Part shown: positions 16,078 through 24,802 of the stretch, one piece after another
How the letters are laid out: every line of letters starts with the position of its first letter
How positions within the stretch are numbered: position 1 is the stretch's first letter
Origin: JACQZO01 sp964512325
Lineage (GTDB): Bacteria; Patescibacteriota; Gracilibacteria; RBG-16-42-10
Assembly: GCA_964512325.1 (NCBI GenBank)
Contig: CAZEGN010000002.1
Coordinates: 1-64,000 of the forward strand
Length of the DNA stretch: 64,000 nucleotides
Reading direction: 5' to 3'
The notes under the pieces: model-generated
The model's input: only the letters and a program-made list of their open reading frames with translations
Told to the model about the DNA's origin: nothing
The model's database searches: none
Position numbers and translations under genes: made by a program

Positions 16078-16479
16078 ATGGCTGCCTCTGAATATATCAA
16101 AACAGTAAGTGTGGCCGATACGACAGTAAATGAAATTGCTGGTCGTAGTGTTAATATCACTCGTAGCACCATGGTCAATGTCCATGGTGATGACATTGAA
16201 ATGCATCAAAGCCTTGCTCACAAGGTAATCAGTGAAAATGACGTGCTGACATATCAAAGTTTTGTCGGCACCATGCAAGGCAGAATTGTAAAAATGAGCA
16301 AAAGTGTATCAGTATTCACCAAAGCTGATGTATTAGAAAGCAAAAGTAGTTTTGCGCTAATCAGCAGCGCTGACACTGTGCAAGGCACTATGTATACCGT
16401 ATTTACAAAAACGACAGCAGCTATTTTTGCCAGTGTAATAGTGCTCGGAGCATACTTTTTTAGAAAACGTTCTCGTTAG
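16078..16479 (+). CDS. unknown protein, beta-repeat-like with C-terminal membrane anchor
   Basis: 133 residues from the ATG at 16078 (a TTG two codons earlier is also in frame). I do not recognise a family. Short alternating hydrophobic/polar strands recur through the body (VNITRSTMVNVHGDDIEM, GRIVKMSKSVSVFTKADV, SFALISSADTVQGTMY), which suggests a small beta-solenoid such as those in bactofilin-like proteins. A single hydrophobic segment (TAAIFASVIVLGAYFF) followed by RKRSR ends the protein, so it should be tail-anchored with the body in the cytoplasm. It sits between rplI and der with short gaps, so it is cotranscribed with translation genes. Confidence 0.6.
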   Translation: MAASEYIKTVSVADTTVNEIAGRSVNITRSTMVNVHGDDIEMHQSLAHKVISENDVLTYQSFVGTMQGRIVKMSKSVSVFTKADVLESKSSFALISSADTVQGTMYTVFTKTTAAIFASVIVLGAYFFRKRSR

Positions 16480-16482
16480 CAT

Positions 16483-17820
16483 ATGAACAATTTTGTGGCC
16501 CTGGTTGGTCGCCCCAACGTAGGAAAATCTACGTTATTTAATCGAATACTAGGCTACCAAAAGAGCATTACGCATACAAAAGCAGGTACAACCCTAGATA
16601 TCGTCTACGGCCAAGTATCAGTAGGGGATAAAAGTTTCATCCTGGCTGATTGTCCTGGTTTATTTGAGAACTTCACAGATCGACTTAATTCGGCTGCCCA
16701 ACAAAAAGCGCTAGCCACTCTCAAAAGTGCAGCTTTAGTGGTTCTGGTCATCGACAGCACGCTTCCCCCCAGCAAAGAGGATCGTGAAGCTATTCAATGG
16801 CTAAGAAAAAATGAATTAGCCTTTATTGTATGCGCCTCAAAAGCAGATCAAAGGTCTAGCCCCGAAAATATCGCTTTATTAGAAAAGTTAGTAGGAAAAG
16901 AAGCATACCCAGTAGCAACCTTACAAGGCGGGGGAATTGATGATTTGTTAGATGCGATAGTAAAAACACTCGAACTACAAGCCACTCCTTTGCAGACAGA
17001 GAATGAGAAGTTGCCTGATATTAAAGTCGCCTTACTAGGAAGACCAAATGCAGGCAAGTCGACACTTTTTAATTACCTAGCAGGGGAGGAGAGAGCATTG
17101 GTATCAGATATACCAGGGACCACACGTGATCCAATGGATATTATTTGCCACTATCCAGCAGAGGAGATGACCATTCAATGGATTGACACTGCCGGCATCC
17201 GTAGAAGAAGCAAAATTGCTGATAATTTAGAATATATTACCTACCTTCGTTCACATAACATTATTGAGCAATGTGATATTGCAGTACTTTTAATTAGCGC
17301 TGAGCAATTAGCTGTTCATCGTGATGAAACAATAATTCAATATATCCTAGAGCATAGAAAGGCACTGATCATTGTCATTACCAAAACAGATTTGCTTGAT
17401 CAGGCACAGTTAAAGATGTTTGAGAAAGAGCTACAGTATATTTTGCAATATGCACGTTGGGCACCAATTCTTAAGTTATCAGTGCATGAAGAGAAAGGAA
17501 CCGATCAGCTACTAAAAACGATTAAAGAAGTAGCAACCCAATATCACAGAACAATTCCTACTCAGAAAATAAACAAGTTCTTTGAATACTTTCAAAGCTT
17601 ACACACAGCTCCCATTATTAAAGGCAAGAGAGCAAAGATGTACTATGGCGTTCAGGTAAGCTCAGCACCACCACACTTTTTGGTTTTCGTGAATGATCCC
17701 GACATCTTCCGTTTTTCTCATGTGAGAGCAATCGAAAACAATTTGCGTGAATATTTTGATCTCAAGGGCACACCAATTGTACTGGAGTATCGATCAAGAA
17801 GAGGTGAACAGGAAGAGTAA
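16483..17820 (+). CDS. der: ribosome assembly GTPase Der (EngA)
   Basis: 445 residues with two tandem G domains, the diagnostic arrangement. G1 motifs are GRPNVGKST (residue 8) and GRPNAGKST (residue 185). G3 is DCPG and DTAG; G4 is SKAD and TKTD. The KH-like C-terminal domain ends with the family-typical GTPIVLEYRSRRG. It functions in late 50S assembly. The ATG at 16483 is 3 bases after the upstream stop with no Shine-Dalgarno. It ends convergent with prmC. Confidence 0.96.
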   Translation: MNNFVALVGRPNVGKSTLFNRILGYQKSITHTKAGTTLDIVYGQVSVGDKSFILADCPGLFENFTDRLNSAAQQKALATLKSAALVVLVIDSTLPPSKEDREAIQWLRKNELAFIVCASKADQRSSPENIALLEKLVGKEAYPVATLQGGGIDDLLDAIVKTLELQATPLQTENEKLPDIKVALLGRPNAGKSTLFNYLAGEERALVSDIPGTTRDPMDIICHYPAEEMTIQWIDTAGIRRRSKIADNLEYITYLRSHNIIEQCDIAVLLISAEQLAVHRDETIIQYILEHRKALIIVITKTDLLDQAQLKMFEKELQYILQYARWAPILKLSVHEEKGTDQLLKTIKEVATQYHRTIPTQKINKFFEYFQSLHTAPIIKGKRAKMYYGVQVSSAPPHFLVFVNDPDIFRFSHVRAIENNLREYFDLKGTPIVLEYRSRRGEQEE

Positions 17821-17847
17821 AAGACAACAAAGTAGACAACAGCAAGT

Positions 17848-18672
17848 TTAATTTGCTCGCAGTCTTACAAAGCGCCAACGCTCAGATAAATCTTGATAAA
17901 AGTTGAGTGTATATTCGGGGATGTCCCAACTTTCAATCAAAGACTTTTGTTCAGGTGAAATTTCCCACCACATTTCTGGATACTCTCCCACTCGATAAAA
18001 CTTGACAACCTGAATTAGTAGTTCTTTATACAAATCGAGTCCATCTCTACCGGCATATAAAGCAAGCTTCGGCTCATAGTTTCGCACACTATCAGACATA
18101 TCAGCCCAGACGTTGTCACCAATATAAGGCAAATTGGCTACGATAAGCTGTGGCAAATTATTACTAATCATTGCTAGCAAGTTACTATGGATAATTGCAG
18201 TGTTGGCAGTCAATGCCAGCATCTTTTGATTCTCAGCTGTGATATATAAAGCTTCTTTACTAACATCAACCAATTGAAAGTATCGATTCGGATACATGCG
18301 GGCCAAGCTAAGTCCAATTGCGCCAGAACCAGCCCCTAAATCGGCAATTAGTTGATAATTCGCATTTTCATCTAATACTATTTTTATATGCTCTACTAAT
18401 TCTTCAGTTTCTTGCCTGGGAATAAGTACTGCTGGAGAAACACGAAAATCGACATCATAAAATCGCTTATAACCAACGATATAGGCAAGGGGTTCACCAT
18501 TAACCATCTTCTCACAACTTTTAATATAGTTTTGACAGATCTCAGGAGCCAGCTCGAAATCACCATTGGTAAGCACCCAGAGACGAGCCTTCTTCAGGAG
18601 AGCAGCAAGAAGCAGTTCCTTTTCAATCAAACCAACACTAGAAAACATTTCTAAACACTTGGCAATAGTCAT
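17848..18672 (-). CDS. prmC: release factor glutamine methyltransferase
   Basis: A 274-residue SAM-dependent methyltransferase that modifies the GGQ glutamine of peptide release factors. The PrmC N-terminal helical domain is followed by YIVGYKRFYDVDFRVSPAVL, then IPRQETEELVE, SAM motif LIADLGAGSGAIGLSLA, and the catalytic NPPY motif as NLPY. The frame is open for 54 more codons upstream, but that extension has no family similarity. ATG at 18672 (MTIAKCLEMFSSVGL) is chosen. A 245-base gap with DnaA-box-like sites lies upstream. Confidence 0.88.
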   Translation of the reverse strand: MTIAKCLEMFSSVGLIEKELLLAALLKKARLWVLTNGDFELAPEICQNYIKSCEKMVNGEPLAYIVGYKRFYDVDFRVSPAVLIPRQETEELVEHIKIVLDENANYQLIADLGAGSGAIGLSLARMYPNRYFQLVDVSKEALYITAENQKMLALTANTAIIHSNLLAMISNNLPQLIVANLPYIGDNVWADMSDSVRNYEPKLALYAGRDGLDLYKELLIQVVKFYRVGEYPEMWWEISPEQKSLIESWDIPEYTLNFYQDLSERWRFVRLRAN

Positions 18673-18736
18673 CCGAGTTAGTAGGTACACACATCTTGTA
18701 ACAAAAAACACCGATCCACGCCACAGAAGGGAGGAG

Positions 18737-18885
18737 TGTGCATAACACAGTGCATAAACTTTACTATGCACAATGTATGTTGTACACAATGTGAGAGTTG
18801 CACAAAGTTTTACACAGAGAAAGGACATGGCCAACCAAAGCCATTAACAGCCCTTAGAACAAAACACACCGCCTTTGTATCCACA
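18737..18885. promoter_or_regulatory. cluster of DnaA-box-like / TGCATAA sites
   Basis: The 245-base gene-free gap before prmC holds TGTGCATAA (18737-18745, complement TTATGCACA, a perfect fit to TTATNCACA). One-mismatch relatives are AGTGCATAA (18749-18757), CTATGCACA (18764-18772) and GTATCCACA (18877-18885). No dnaA or AT-rich unwinding element is nearby. It may be a DnaA-regulated promoter or an unrelated operator. Confidence 0.35.
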
Positions 18886-18917
18886 TCAGCGCAAACTTAT
18901 CCCAAGAAACTATTCGA

Positions 18918-20093
18918 TTATGACTGCGGTCGAAGATGGAATACCGGAGAAGCACTACCCCCCAATAGAGCCGATGCTGTGGTATCAAAAGTAATAGTAA
19001 TATCATAACTATTACCAGAACTGTCAACAGAGTACCGATACTCTTGAGCAGGAAAAGCAGGATCTTGCACTCTACGGCTCAAGTATCCACCTCCAATGAG
19101 CGAATTCAGCAAACTGTTATAATTAGAAGCAACGGGATATCTTTGTCGCGCTTGATAATAAGCAGCTAAAGCTGACCGCAAGTCAGCAACATCTCTTTCA
19201 CGCTGAACATCATTAGCACTGAGACTCACCACAGGAGTAGGCGTAATAACCGGTGTAGTTGTGACAATTGATGTCGGCACAGGCACATTAGTATTTTGCG
19301 TAGTAGATGAACCACCAAACAGCAAACTATAAACAAAATACAATAGCCACACTACAAATCCCAATCCCAAGACAATGACAATAATAGCCAGCCAAGGACC
19401 AGTATGAGGACTACCCTCCTCTGCCTCCATGGCCGCAACACTTTGAGTAGCAGGAGCAGCAGCAGGTTCTGCATATATCGGCATTGGCGCTTCAGCCACA
19501 TCCGCATCATTAAACTGCACATTAACTCGAGGTCCCTCCCCTCTTCCGGCCTCGGCCACTGTGTTATTCAAAGGCTGAGATGGTGCCATATCCAAAAGAT
19601 CTTCTTTAGTTTCAGGCTGCAAATGAACTTCATTATGAACAGCCATGTCCACAGATGATTGATTACTAGCAGACGGATCTCCTCCACCAGGCACGATCTC
19701 CTGATCAAGAAAGTTTGCTGAAGAAGCAGATACATCCTCTTTATTAACCGGATAATCTATCTGTGGATTAAAGTTATCAACTGGGGTTGACATAGCTAAC
19801 ACCTGCTCATTACCAGCAAAAGTGCTAGGCGCAGAAGGCGCACCAAACATATCATTTTGCGAATTGCTAATTTGCCCACCTCCACTATCTTCCTGCACAG
19901 GAACCTGTAAGGAAGGGGGAACAATTGACGGGTAACCATTAGGAACAACTTGATTAGAACTAGCTTCTTGTGCGGGAATAGACTCTTGTTTCTGCATGTC
20001 TGGAGTAGTTGTTGCAGGTGCTAGCGGTGTACCACAAGCAATACAATGGGTACGACCTGGCATGTTTTCAGTCCCACAAAAGGAGCACTTCAT
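18918..20093 (-). CDS. zinc-ribbon membrane protein with pseudopilin-like C-terminal domain
   Basis: 391 residues in three parts. An N-terminal zinc ribbon has two pairs, CSFC (residues 3-6) and CIAC (17-20). A disordered Pro/Ser/Asn/Glu-rich stretch runs to about residue 230. One membrane segment follows (AIIVIVLGLGFVVWLLYFVYS). The exported C-terminal domain (ADLRSALAAYYQARQRYP, then YLSRRVQDP and YRYSVDSSGNSYDI) resembles the globular domain of GspG-type pseudopilins without their N-terminal helix. The role is unknown. It lies 3 bases after a sortase gene and downstream of an M23 peptidase, so an envelope function is likely. Confidence 0.7.
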   Translation of the reverse strand: MKCSFCGTENMPGRTHCIACGTPLAPATTTPDMQKQESIPAQEASSNQVVPNGYPSIVPPSLQVPVQEDSGGGQISNSQNDMFGAPSAPSTFAGNEQVLAMSTPVDNFNPQIDYPVNKEDVSASSANFLDQEIVPGGGDPSASNQSSVDMAVHNEVHLQPETKEDLLDMAPSQPLNNTVAEAGRGEGPRVNVQFNDADVAEAPMPIYAEPAAAPATQSVAAMEAEEGSPHTGPWLAIIVIVLGLGFVVWLLYFVYSLLFGGSSTTQNTNVPVPTSIVTTTPVITPTPVVSLSANDVQRERDVADLRSALAAYYQARQRYPVASNYNSLLNSLIGGGYLSRRVQDPAFPAQEYRYSVDSSGNSYDITITFDTTASALLGGSASPVFHLRPQS

Positions 20094-20096
20094 ATG

Positions 20097-21170
20097 TTAT
20101 TGGTAGATACGATCAAGATACACCACCGCCCGATTCTTGGATGTCATCAGTGGCCAACAAGTAAAAAGCACAAGTTCTTCACGACCATAGTTCGTAACAA
20201 TACTGGCCGTATTAGCCCCAACCACTTCTGACTTGACCACCCGGTAACGTAAAGTTTGGCCTTGATACTGAATTTGCACTTCATCACCTGCCACCAACTT
20301 TACTAAATCTTTAAATACATAGTTATAATTCGAAATAACAGAAGCGTAATTCGATGAATGACCAAAAATAACCGTTTTACAATTAGAGCCCGGTGGACAA
20401 AGCAATTGACCAACACCAACCTTCAAGTCATTTTTCCATTTAGTATCATTGCGCGCATCGGTTGGATTAACAGGAATATTAGTTAACCCTAATTTTGGAA
20501 TAGTAAGATGATAAGTACCAACATTTTCACTATTAACCGCAGCAAGCACTGGACCATTTATTTGAGGCACGCCGCTGCTCGCTTGATTAGTAGTAGCAGG
20601 CTGAGCAACCGCGACATTTTGAACTGCGGGTTGAGTAGGACGAGGTGGAGTTACTACAGGCGGAGCTGATTGTATGACGGGTGGTGCTACCACAGGTGGA
20701 ACAGCTTGAACAGAAGCAGCTGGCAGCGGTTGTTGTACCGCAGCTACTGGTGATACAGCAGTTATTGGTGCTGGCGTGGACACCGCTAACGCCCTTGGAG
20801 TTGCAGTCATACGGGGAGCAGCAACAGTACTAGGCGCAGGAGTCACCGCCTTTTTAACGGGCGCACGTGTAGGAATAGGCGCGACACTCGGAGCAGGCAA
20901 TACGGTAATTGAGTTTGTCGACACTTGTTGAACTGTAGGCAAAGCCGCTATTTGTGTCCGTGATGGGTCAGCTACTGGCGATACAGGTGGATATAAGTTA
21001 ATTGCACTAGCCTCACCTCTTAATGCTAAAATACGATTTTCTTGAGTAATAACCATTTCATGAACAACCCGAGCCACGACCATAGCACTCGCCTGATGCA
21101 TAATTGTCACCCCACTTTCTCCATTATTCAATACTAGACTTGCAGCTATTAAATTCAGTAATGAGTACAT
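20097..21170 (-). CDS. sortase family transpeptidase with Pro/Ala-rich stalk
   Basis: 357 residues. A hydrophobic N-terminal segment (MYSLLNLIAASLVL) is followed by a long Pro/Ala/Val-rich stalk (about 65-205) and a C-terminal sortase domain (YHLTIPKLGLTNIPV). The catalytic His is in IFGHSS, Cys in LFTCWP and Arg in KNRAVVYLD. Sortases cleave a C-terminal sorting motif and join the protein to the wall or to pilin subunits. No LPXTG-like sorting signal was seen on any protein in the window; the surface proteins carry SLH repeats instead. It is cotranscribed with the M23 peptidase upstream and the zinc-ribbon protein downstream. Confidence 0.88.
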   Translation of the reverse strand: MYSLLNLIAASLVLNNGESGVTIMHQASAMVVARVVHEMVITQENRILALRGEASAINLYPPVSPVADPSRTQIAALPTVQQVSTNSITVLPAPSVAPIPTRAPVKKAVTPAPSTVAAPRMTATPRALAVSTPAPITAVSPVAAVQQPLPAASVQAVPPVVAPPVIQSAPPVVTPPRPTQPAVQNVAVAQPATTNQASSGVPQINGPVLAAVNSENVGTYHLTIPKLGLTNIPVNPTDARNDTKWKNDLKVGVGQLLCPPGSNCKTVIFGHSSNYASVISNYNYVFKDLVKLVAGDEVQIQYQGQTLRYRVVKSEVVGANTASIVTNYGREELVLFTCWPLMTSKNRAVVYLDRIYQ

Positions 21171-21221
21171 ATTTGTTCAGTTCTATATATTTTAAAACAT
21201 TAAACAGTGAGCGTCAACCAG

Positions 21222-22676
21222 CTAAGGCAACCAAGACAGCGGGTCAATAGCAACACCATTACTTCTCACCTCAAAGTGCAAATGTGGGCCTGTATAGTAC
21301 GGTCCCGTTCCACGAGTACCAGGAGCACCACCGGTAAGGGCAATAATATCTCCACGACGAACAATATCTCCTTTTTGTACAAAAACCTTAGGCAGGTGAC
21401 CATACACAGTTGTGATATCATGCCCTTCATTATCAGTGCCATGATAAACGACAAGATAATTATAGGAACCACCATCATTATCAACCACTTTAATCACAAC
21501 ACCATTGGCAGGAGCCCGAATTGGTGTTTCGGCCGGTGCAGGAATATCAATTGCCGAGTGAGGAAAGCCAAATAGCTTCTGATAGCCAGAATCACGGAAA
21601 TAAGCACTTATACCTTTATATGAAGCATCCACTGGCCAAATTGCGCCATTTTGAGGATTAGTAAGAGCATACCTGTCACCGAACTGTGACTCTAATGCAG
21701 CCAAACCACTCGCAGTTTTAAGCTCAGCGATATCAGCACTAAGGGCCTGTATATCAGCCTCAACCTGCTCTGCCTGTATTCTAAACTGATTCAACATGGC
21801 TTGGTATTCATCTTCCTTGCCTTGCGTTTTATCCAACAAAAATCGTTGACTTTGCTGTTGCACCTCAAGGATTTGTTGTTCTTTAGTAAGTTGTGCATGC
21901 AAACGGTCAATGTTCTCTTTTTTTTGCTGCAAACTTGCCTGCTCACTAGCCAATTCAGCCTCAGCAACCTGAAGCTGATTCAATAAGCTCTGTCCAGCCG
22001 TCTCTAACGACTGCATGTGATTAATTTCATCGAGCGTGTCAGCAAAAGTCCTACTTGACAATAACACTTCCAAAACAGAAGTATTATCTCGGTCATAAAT
22101 CGCCTGAACGAAAGAGACTACAGCATTTTTCTGCCGCTCAACTTCTTGGCCTTTTAAAAGAAGCCGGTTAGTGGTCACATCTAACTGTTCATTAAGCTTG
22201 TCTATTTGTTGAGATATTTGAGCAATAGTATGAGTAACCTGTCTCTGTTGCTCATCCATAGCAAGCAACTCTTGTTTTAGGCTTGTATTTACAGCACGTA
22301 GCGCTTCGAATTTTTGTTTGCTATCTTCAGCTAAAGAGTTTATTTCTTGTTGTTGCTGCTGAGAATCGCGCAAATTACTTAGCAATTGTTGCTGTTGCGT
22401 ATTAATTTTAGCAACCGCCTGTCGATCAGCGTCAGTAATACTAGGCGCAGTATTTACAGTAGTTCTTGGCGTTGCTTTTGTAGTGGGTACAGACGAGGTA
22501 GGAGCAGTTACTGTTGGAGAGGGAGGGGCTGGCAAAGGATCATCCCAAGTCTTTACAAAGTCAGGATCAGGTAAAAGTTCCTGTGCTGAAACAGGTTTGA
22601 TTACTTCTCGCACAAAAAGGATTGAAAGAAGCGTACCGATCAAAACAGGAGAAAATCCGCGTGACCTCAATTTCAT
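21222..22676 (-). CDS. coiled-coil M23 (LytM) peptidase, EnvC-like
   Basis: 484 residues. An N-terminal membrane/signal segment is followed by a Pro/Thr-rich linker and a long Gln-rich coiled coil (about 80-320). The C-terminal peptidase domain has zinc-site residues in FPHSAIDIPAP (H..D) and GPHLHFEV (HxH). All four metal and catalytic positions look intact, so it is probably active on peptidoglycan cross-bridges and not merely an EnvC-type activator. It heads a minus-strand operon with the sortase 51 bases downstream. Expected at the cell surface, in wall remodelling or division. Confidence 0.92.
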   Translation of the reverse strand: MKLRSRGFSPVLIGTLLSILFVREVIKPVSAQELLPDPDFVKTWDDPLPAPPSPTVTAPTSSVPTTKATPRTTVNTAPSITDADRQAVAKINTQQQQLLSNLRDSQQQQQEINSLAEDSKQKFEALRAVNTSLKQELLAMDEQQRQVTHTIAQISQQIDKLNEQLDVTTNRLLLKGQEVERQKNAVVSFVQAIYDRDNTSVLEVLLSSRTFADTLDEINHMQSLETAGQSLLNQLQVAEAELASEQASLQQKKENIDRLHAQLTKEQQILEVQQQSQRFLLDKTQGKEDEYQAMLNQFRIQAEQVEADIQALSADIAELKTASGLAALESQFGDRYALTNPQNGAIWPVDASYKGISAYFRDSGYQKLFGFPHSAIDIPAPAETPIRAPANGVVIKVVDNDGGSYNYLVVYHGTDNEGHDITTVYGHLPKVFVQKGDIVRRGDIIALTGGAPGTRGTGPYYTGPHLHFEVRSNGVAIDPLSWLP

Positions 22677-22812
22677 AAAATAATATGGTCAGGATATTTT
22701 ACCAGAAATAGCCCCAAATAACAAGGATCTAAGCCGTATGTCGAGCGAACACAACTCAAATATTTTTTTACTTGCAAATCTCATGAAAATCAATAAACTA
22801 ATGAGGCATTTT

Positions 22813-22886
22813 GGCGACGTGGCGGAGTGGTTACGCAGGGGTCTGCAAAACCCCGTACACCAGTTCAATTCTGGTCGTCGCCTCCA
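22813..22886 (+). tRNA. tRNA-Cys (anticodon GCA)
   Basis: Complete cloverleaf. Acceptor GGCGACG pairs with CGTCGCC, the anticodon GCA is at 22845-22847 in loop CTGCAAA, and CCA is encoded at 22884-22886. The 108 bases after it hold a pyrimidine run (TTCCTCTTTCCTATTCCC) and a later purine run (AACAGGAATCAGGAAA), an imperfect version of the arrangement that follows tRNA-Lys. Confidence 0.96.
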
Positions 22887-22994
22887 TCATAACGAGATCA
22901 GATCGAGTCTTGTTCCTCTTTCCTATTCCCTAAAAGCTATACGTTGCAAAGATCACCAAGCAATCTCTAAAAACAGGAATCAGGAAAAATCTTA

Positions 22995-23555
22995 CTAGTA
23001 GCGAATAAGATAAAGAAACGCTGGTGGTAGGTTGAAGAAAGTAAATTTGACCATGACTTGCTCAAATTCTTGTTTTAATCGCTTTAGACCAAAGGTGGAG
23101 TAGGAAATTTGCAGAAACAGACCATCTTTTTTTAGTGTATCTTTAATTGCGAGGAAGATATTATTAGTAACAGCTTCAGGCAAACTTACTAGTGGCACCT
23201 CAGAGAAAATTGCATCAAAGCGATCTATTTGTTCTTGTTCAGCATATTTTTTCAAAAACTCGGCTGAATCATGAATTAAAACAACATTCTTCCTATCACC
23301 AAATTTTCTTTGTAATTGCTGAAACAGGTCACCATTACTCTCAAAAACAAGCAGCTTCTGCTCTGGCTTTAGCTGATCAATAATATATTGAGTCACTGAA
23401 CCATCTCCGGCCCCAAGCTCAGCTACATAACGAACCCGATTCCAATCCACCTGCTTACAGGCAAGCTTTGAATAAGCAGCTCCCGTGGCAAACAATGCAC
23501 CCATTTCCCGAGGATATAAAAAGAAGTTTTTTAAGAAACGTACTACTGATGACAT
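22995..23555 (-). CDS. PmtA-like SAM-dependent methyltransferase
   Basis: 186 residues, class I methyltransferase fold. The N-terminal FLKNFFLYPREMGALFATG and SAM motif VAELGAGDGSVTQYI resemble the COG3963 family of phospholipid N-methyltransferases. The ESN acidic turn after strand 2 and the IFSEVPLVSLP stretch are in expected places. The true substrate is uncertain; related folds methylate rRNA or small molecules. Its start is 8 bases after the stop of the pilin-like gene, so they share a transcript. Confidence 0.75.
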   Translation of the reverse strand: MSSVVRFLKNFFLYPREMGALFATGAAYSKLACKQVDWNRVRYVAELGAGDGSVTQYIIDQLKPEQKLLVFESNGDLFQQLQRKFGDRKNVVLIHDSAEFLKKYAEQEQIDRFDAIFSEVPLVSLPEAVTNNIFLAIKDTLKKDGLFLQISYSTFGLKRLKQEFEQVMVKFTFFNLPPAFLYLIRY

Positions 23556-23563
23556 AAATATTA

Positions 23564-24403
23564 TTAAAAACTAATCCCAATCCCAGCATTGATTGTTCCC
23601 GAGCCAGGTTGAGCACCGAAGTTGAGCACAGTCGCAACTATTGTATACGCCGCCAAAACTACAATTAAGCCAATGATCGCATACAAAATACCTTTTTTTG
23701 CTTGCGATATCTGACTTTCCTCACCTCTTGACGCAGCGTAACGAAAACCATGAATAACCAAAAAGAGAATAGCCACCACACCAACTAGTCCGAGCAAGAA
23801 ATTTATCAATACCCGAAAAGCTGTTTGTCTATCATTTACCAAAAGTAAAGGATTTACATAGTATTGCTTTAATGGAGTGGTCGATAACCCCTCCATTGGT
23901 TCTACAAATTGATCTTGTGGCTTAGCTGTAAAAATTAATGAGTCTGTATTTCCGCTTCTTGTACCACCAGCAGCATTGCCTCCAGAATTAGATGAAGCAG
24001 AACTATTATTGTTGGCAGCGGCACCATTGTTGTTACTAGGATTAGAACCCCCGGATGTCTGGCCTGTACGGCAAAGTTGTTCAGCACCATCCATCTCAGC
24101 CTGTGTGATTCTCCCATTGGCGGCTACAATACGATCATACTCAGCTAGAGCACAGCTTTGATATCGCTCCACATTAAAGTATTGATTTACCAATGCCGTA
24201 CATCGAACCTCAATCGCAAATGTTTCACGTTGATTGATATCACCTGTACGAATGCGTCTTTCATTCTCACGACAACTCTGCATGGTCATTGGTGTTGTAC
24301 CCGTCTCTTGAGCGTGAACTGGAGTAACTGAATAAGGAATATTGGGTAACAAAAGCACACTCAAAAATACCAAACACAATATCTGCTTATAGAAACGCTT
24401 CAT
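23564..24403 (-). CDS. secreted pilin-like protein, TrbC/VirB2 type
   Basis: 279 residues from the ATG at 24403, which begins a clear signal peptide (MKRFYKQILCLVFLSVLLLP ... HAQ). An earlier ATG would precede it by 14 residues without benefit. A Cys-containing domain follows (CRENERR, RCTAL, SCALAEYD, LCRTG), then a Ser/Asn/Gly linker. Two membrane segments (FRVLINFLLGLVGVVAILFLVI and the closing one) flank GFRYAASRGEESQISQAKK, the signature of the Mbov_0395-like pilin family of conjugation-type systems. No VirB4, VirD4 or other transfer gene is near. The Cys-rich N-terminal domain is unusual for a family that is usually just the two helices. Confidence 0.75.
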   Translation of the reverse strand: MKRFYKQILCLVFLSVLLLPNIPYSVTPVHAQETGTTPMTMQSCRENERRIRTGDINQRETFAIEVRCTALVNQYFNVERYQSCALAEYDRIVAANGRITQAEMDGAEQLCRTGQTSGGSNPSNNNGAAANNNSSASSNSGGNAAGGTRSGNTDSLIFTAKPQDQFVEPMEGLSTTPLKQYYVNPLLLVNDRQTAFRVLINFLLGLVGVVAILFLVIHGFRYAASRGEESQISQAKKGILYAIIGLIVVLAAYTIVATVLNFGAQPGSGTINAGIGISF

Positions 24404-24451
24404 ATAGTAAATAAGTATCAGACGCTCACACTTTAGCATAAACACTTCAAA

Positions 24452-24634
24452 TTACGAATGATCCTCCCACACAGAATCATCAGGTTGACCCAAATCCATC
24501 TTTTCCCCTTGGAGCACCAAGTAAACATCTTGACGCGCATTGTCCCCAATCAAAGAACAATGTTCAACATACACTCTAGCCAATTTAGTCCACAAATCCC
24601 CTTCATGTTCAATACTAACATCTTTTTCCCCCAT
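24452..24634 (-). CDS. small acidic hypothetical protein
   Basis: 60 residues (MGEKDVSIEHEGDLW ... DDSVWEDHS), acidic and soluble, with ordinary codon use and residue composition, unlike the Cys/Leu/Phe-rich shadow frames nearby. It starts 49 bases upstream of the pilin-like gene on the same strand. There is an in-frame stop a few codons before its only ATG. I recognise no family. It could be a real small gene cotranscribed with the pilin. Confidence 0.4.
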   Translation of the reverse strand: MGEKDVSIEHEGDLWTKLARVYVEHCSLIGDNARQDVYLVLQGEKMDLGQPDDSVWEDHS

Positions 24635-24674
24635 GCCAGTATCAATAAAAATACTCTCTTAAAGTACATCATTC

Positions 24675-24802
24675 CCAATCACCTGTCACCCTCACCTATC
24701 CTTATCCTCACCCTAATCTTTCGAACACCAAAAAGCAGCCTTTTCCAAGGGAGAAAGGGTAAGGAAGATAAGGATGAGGATAAGACGAGCACTTGTGCTC
24801 GT
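24675..24802 (-). repeat. tRNA-linked palindromic element, copy D
   Basis: It follows the CCA end of tRNA-Arg on the minus strand. A perfect hairpin, CGAGCAC-2 nt-GTGCTCG (24786-24801), comes first, then a pyrimidine arm with TTATCCTCATCC, an AAAAGGCTGCTTTTT loop, a GTGTTCG variant (24722-24728) and a purine arm with TGAGGATAAGG. The architecture matches copies A-C, but the arms have different sequence, so structure is conserved more than sequence. Confidence 0.7.

Noticed and set aside
18673..18834. 54-codon N-terminal extension of prmC
   Set aside because: The extension is Cys-rich and unlike the family, and it is read from the DnaA-box-like repeat region.
22738..22998. Open frame spanning the tRNA-Cys gene
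   Set aside because: It is read through a clear tRNA and its flanking repeat.
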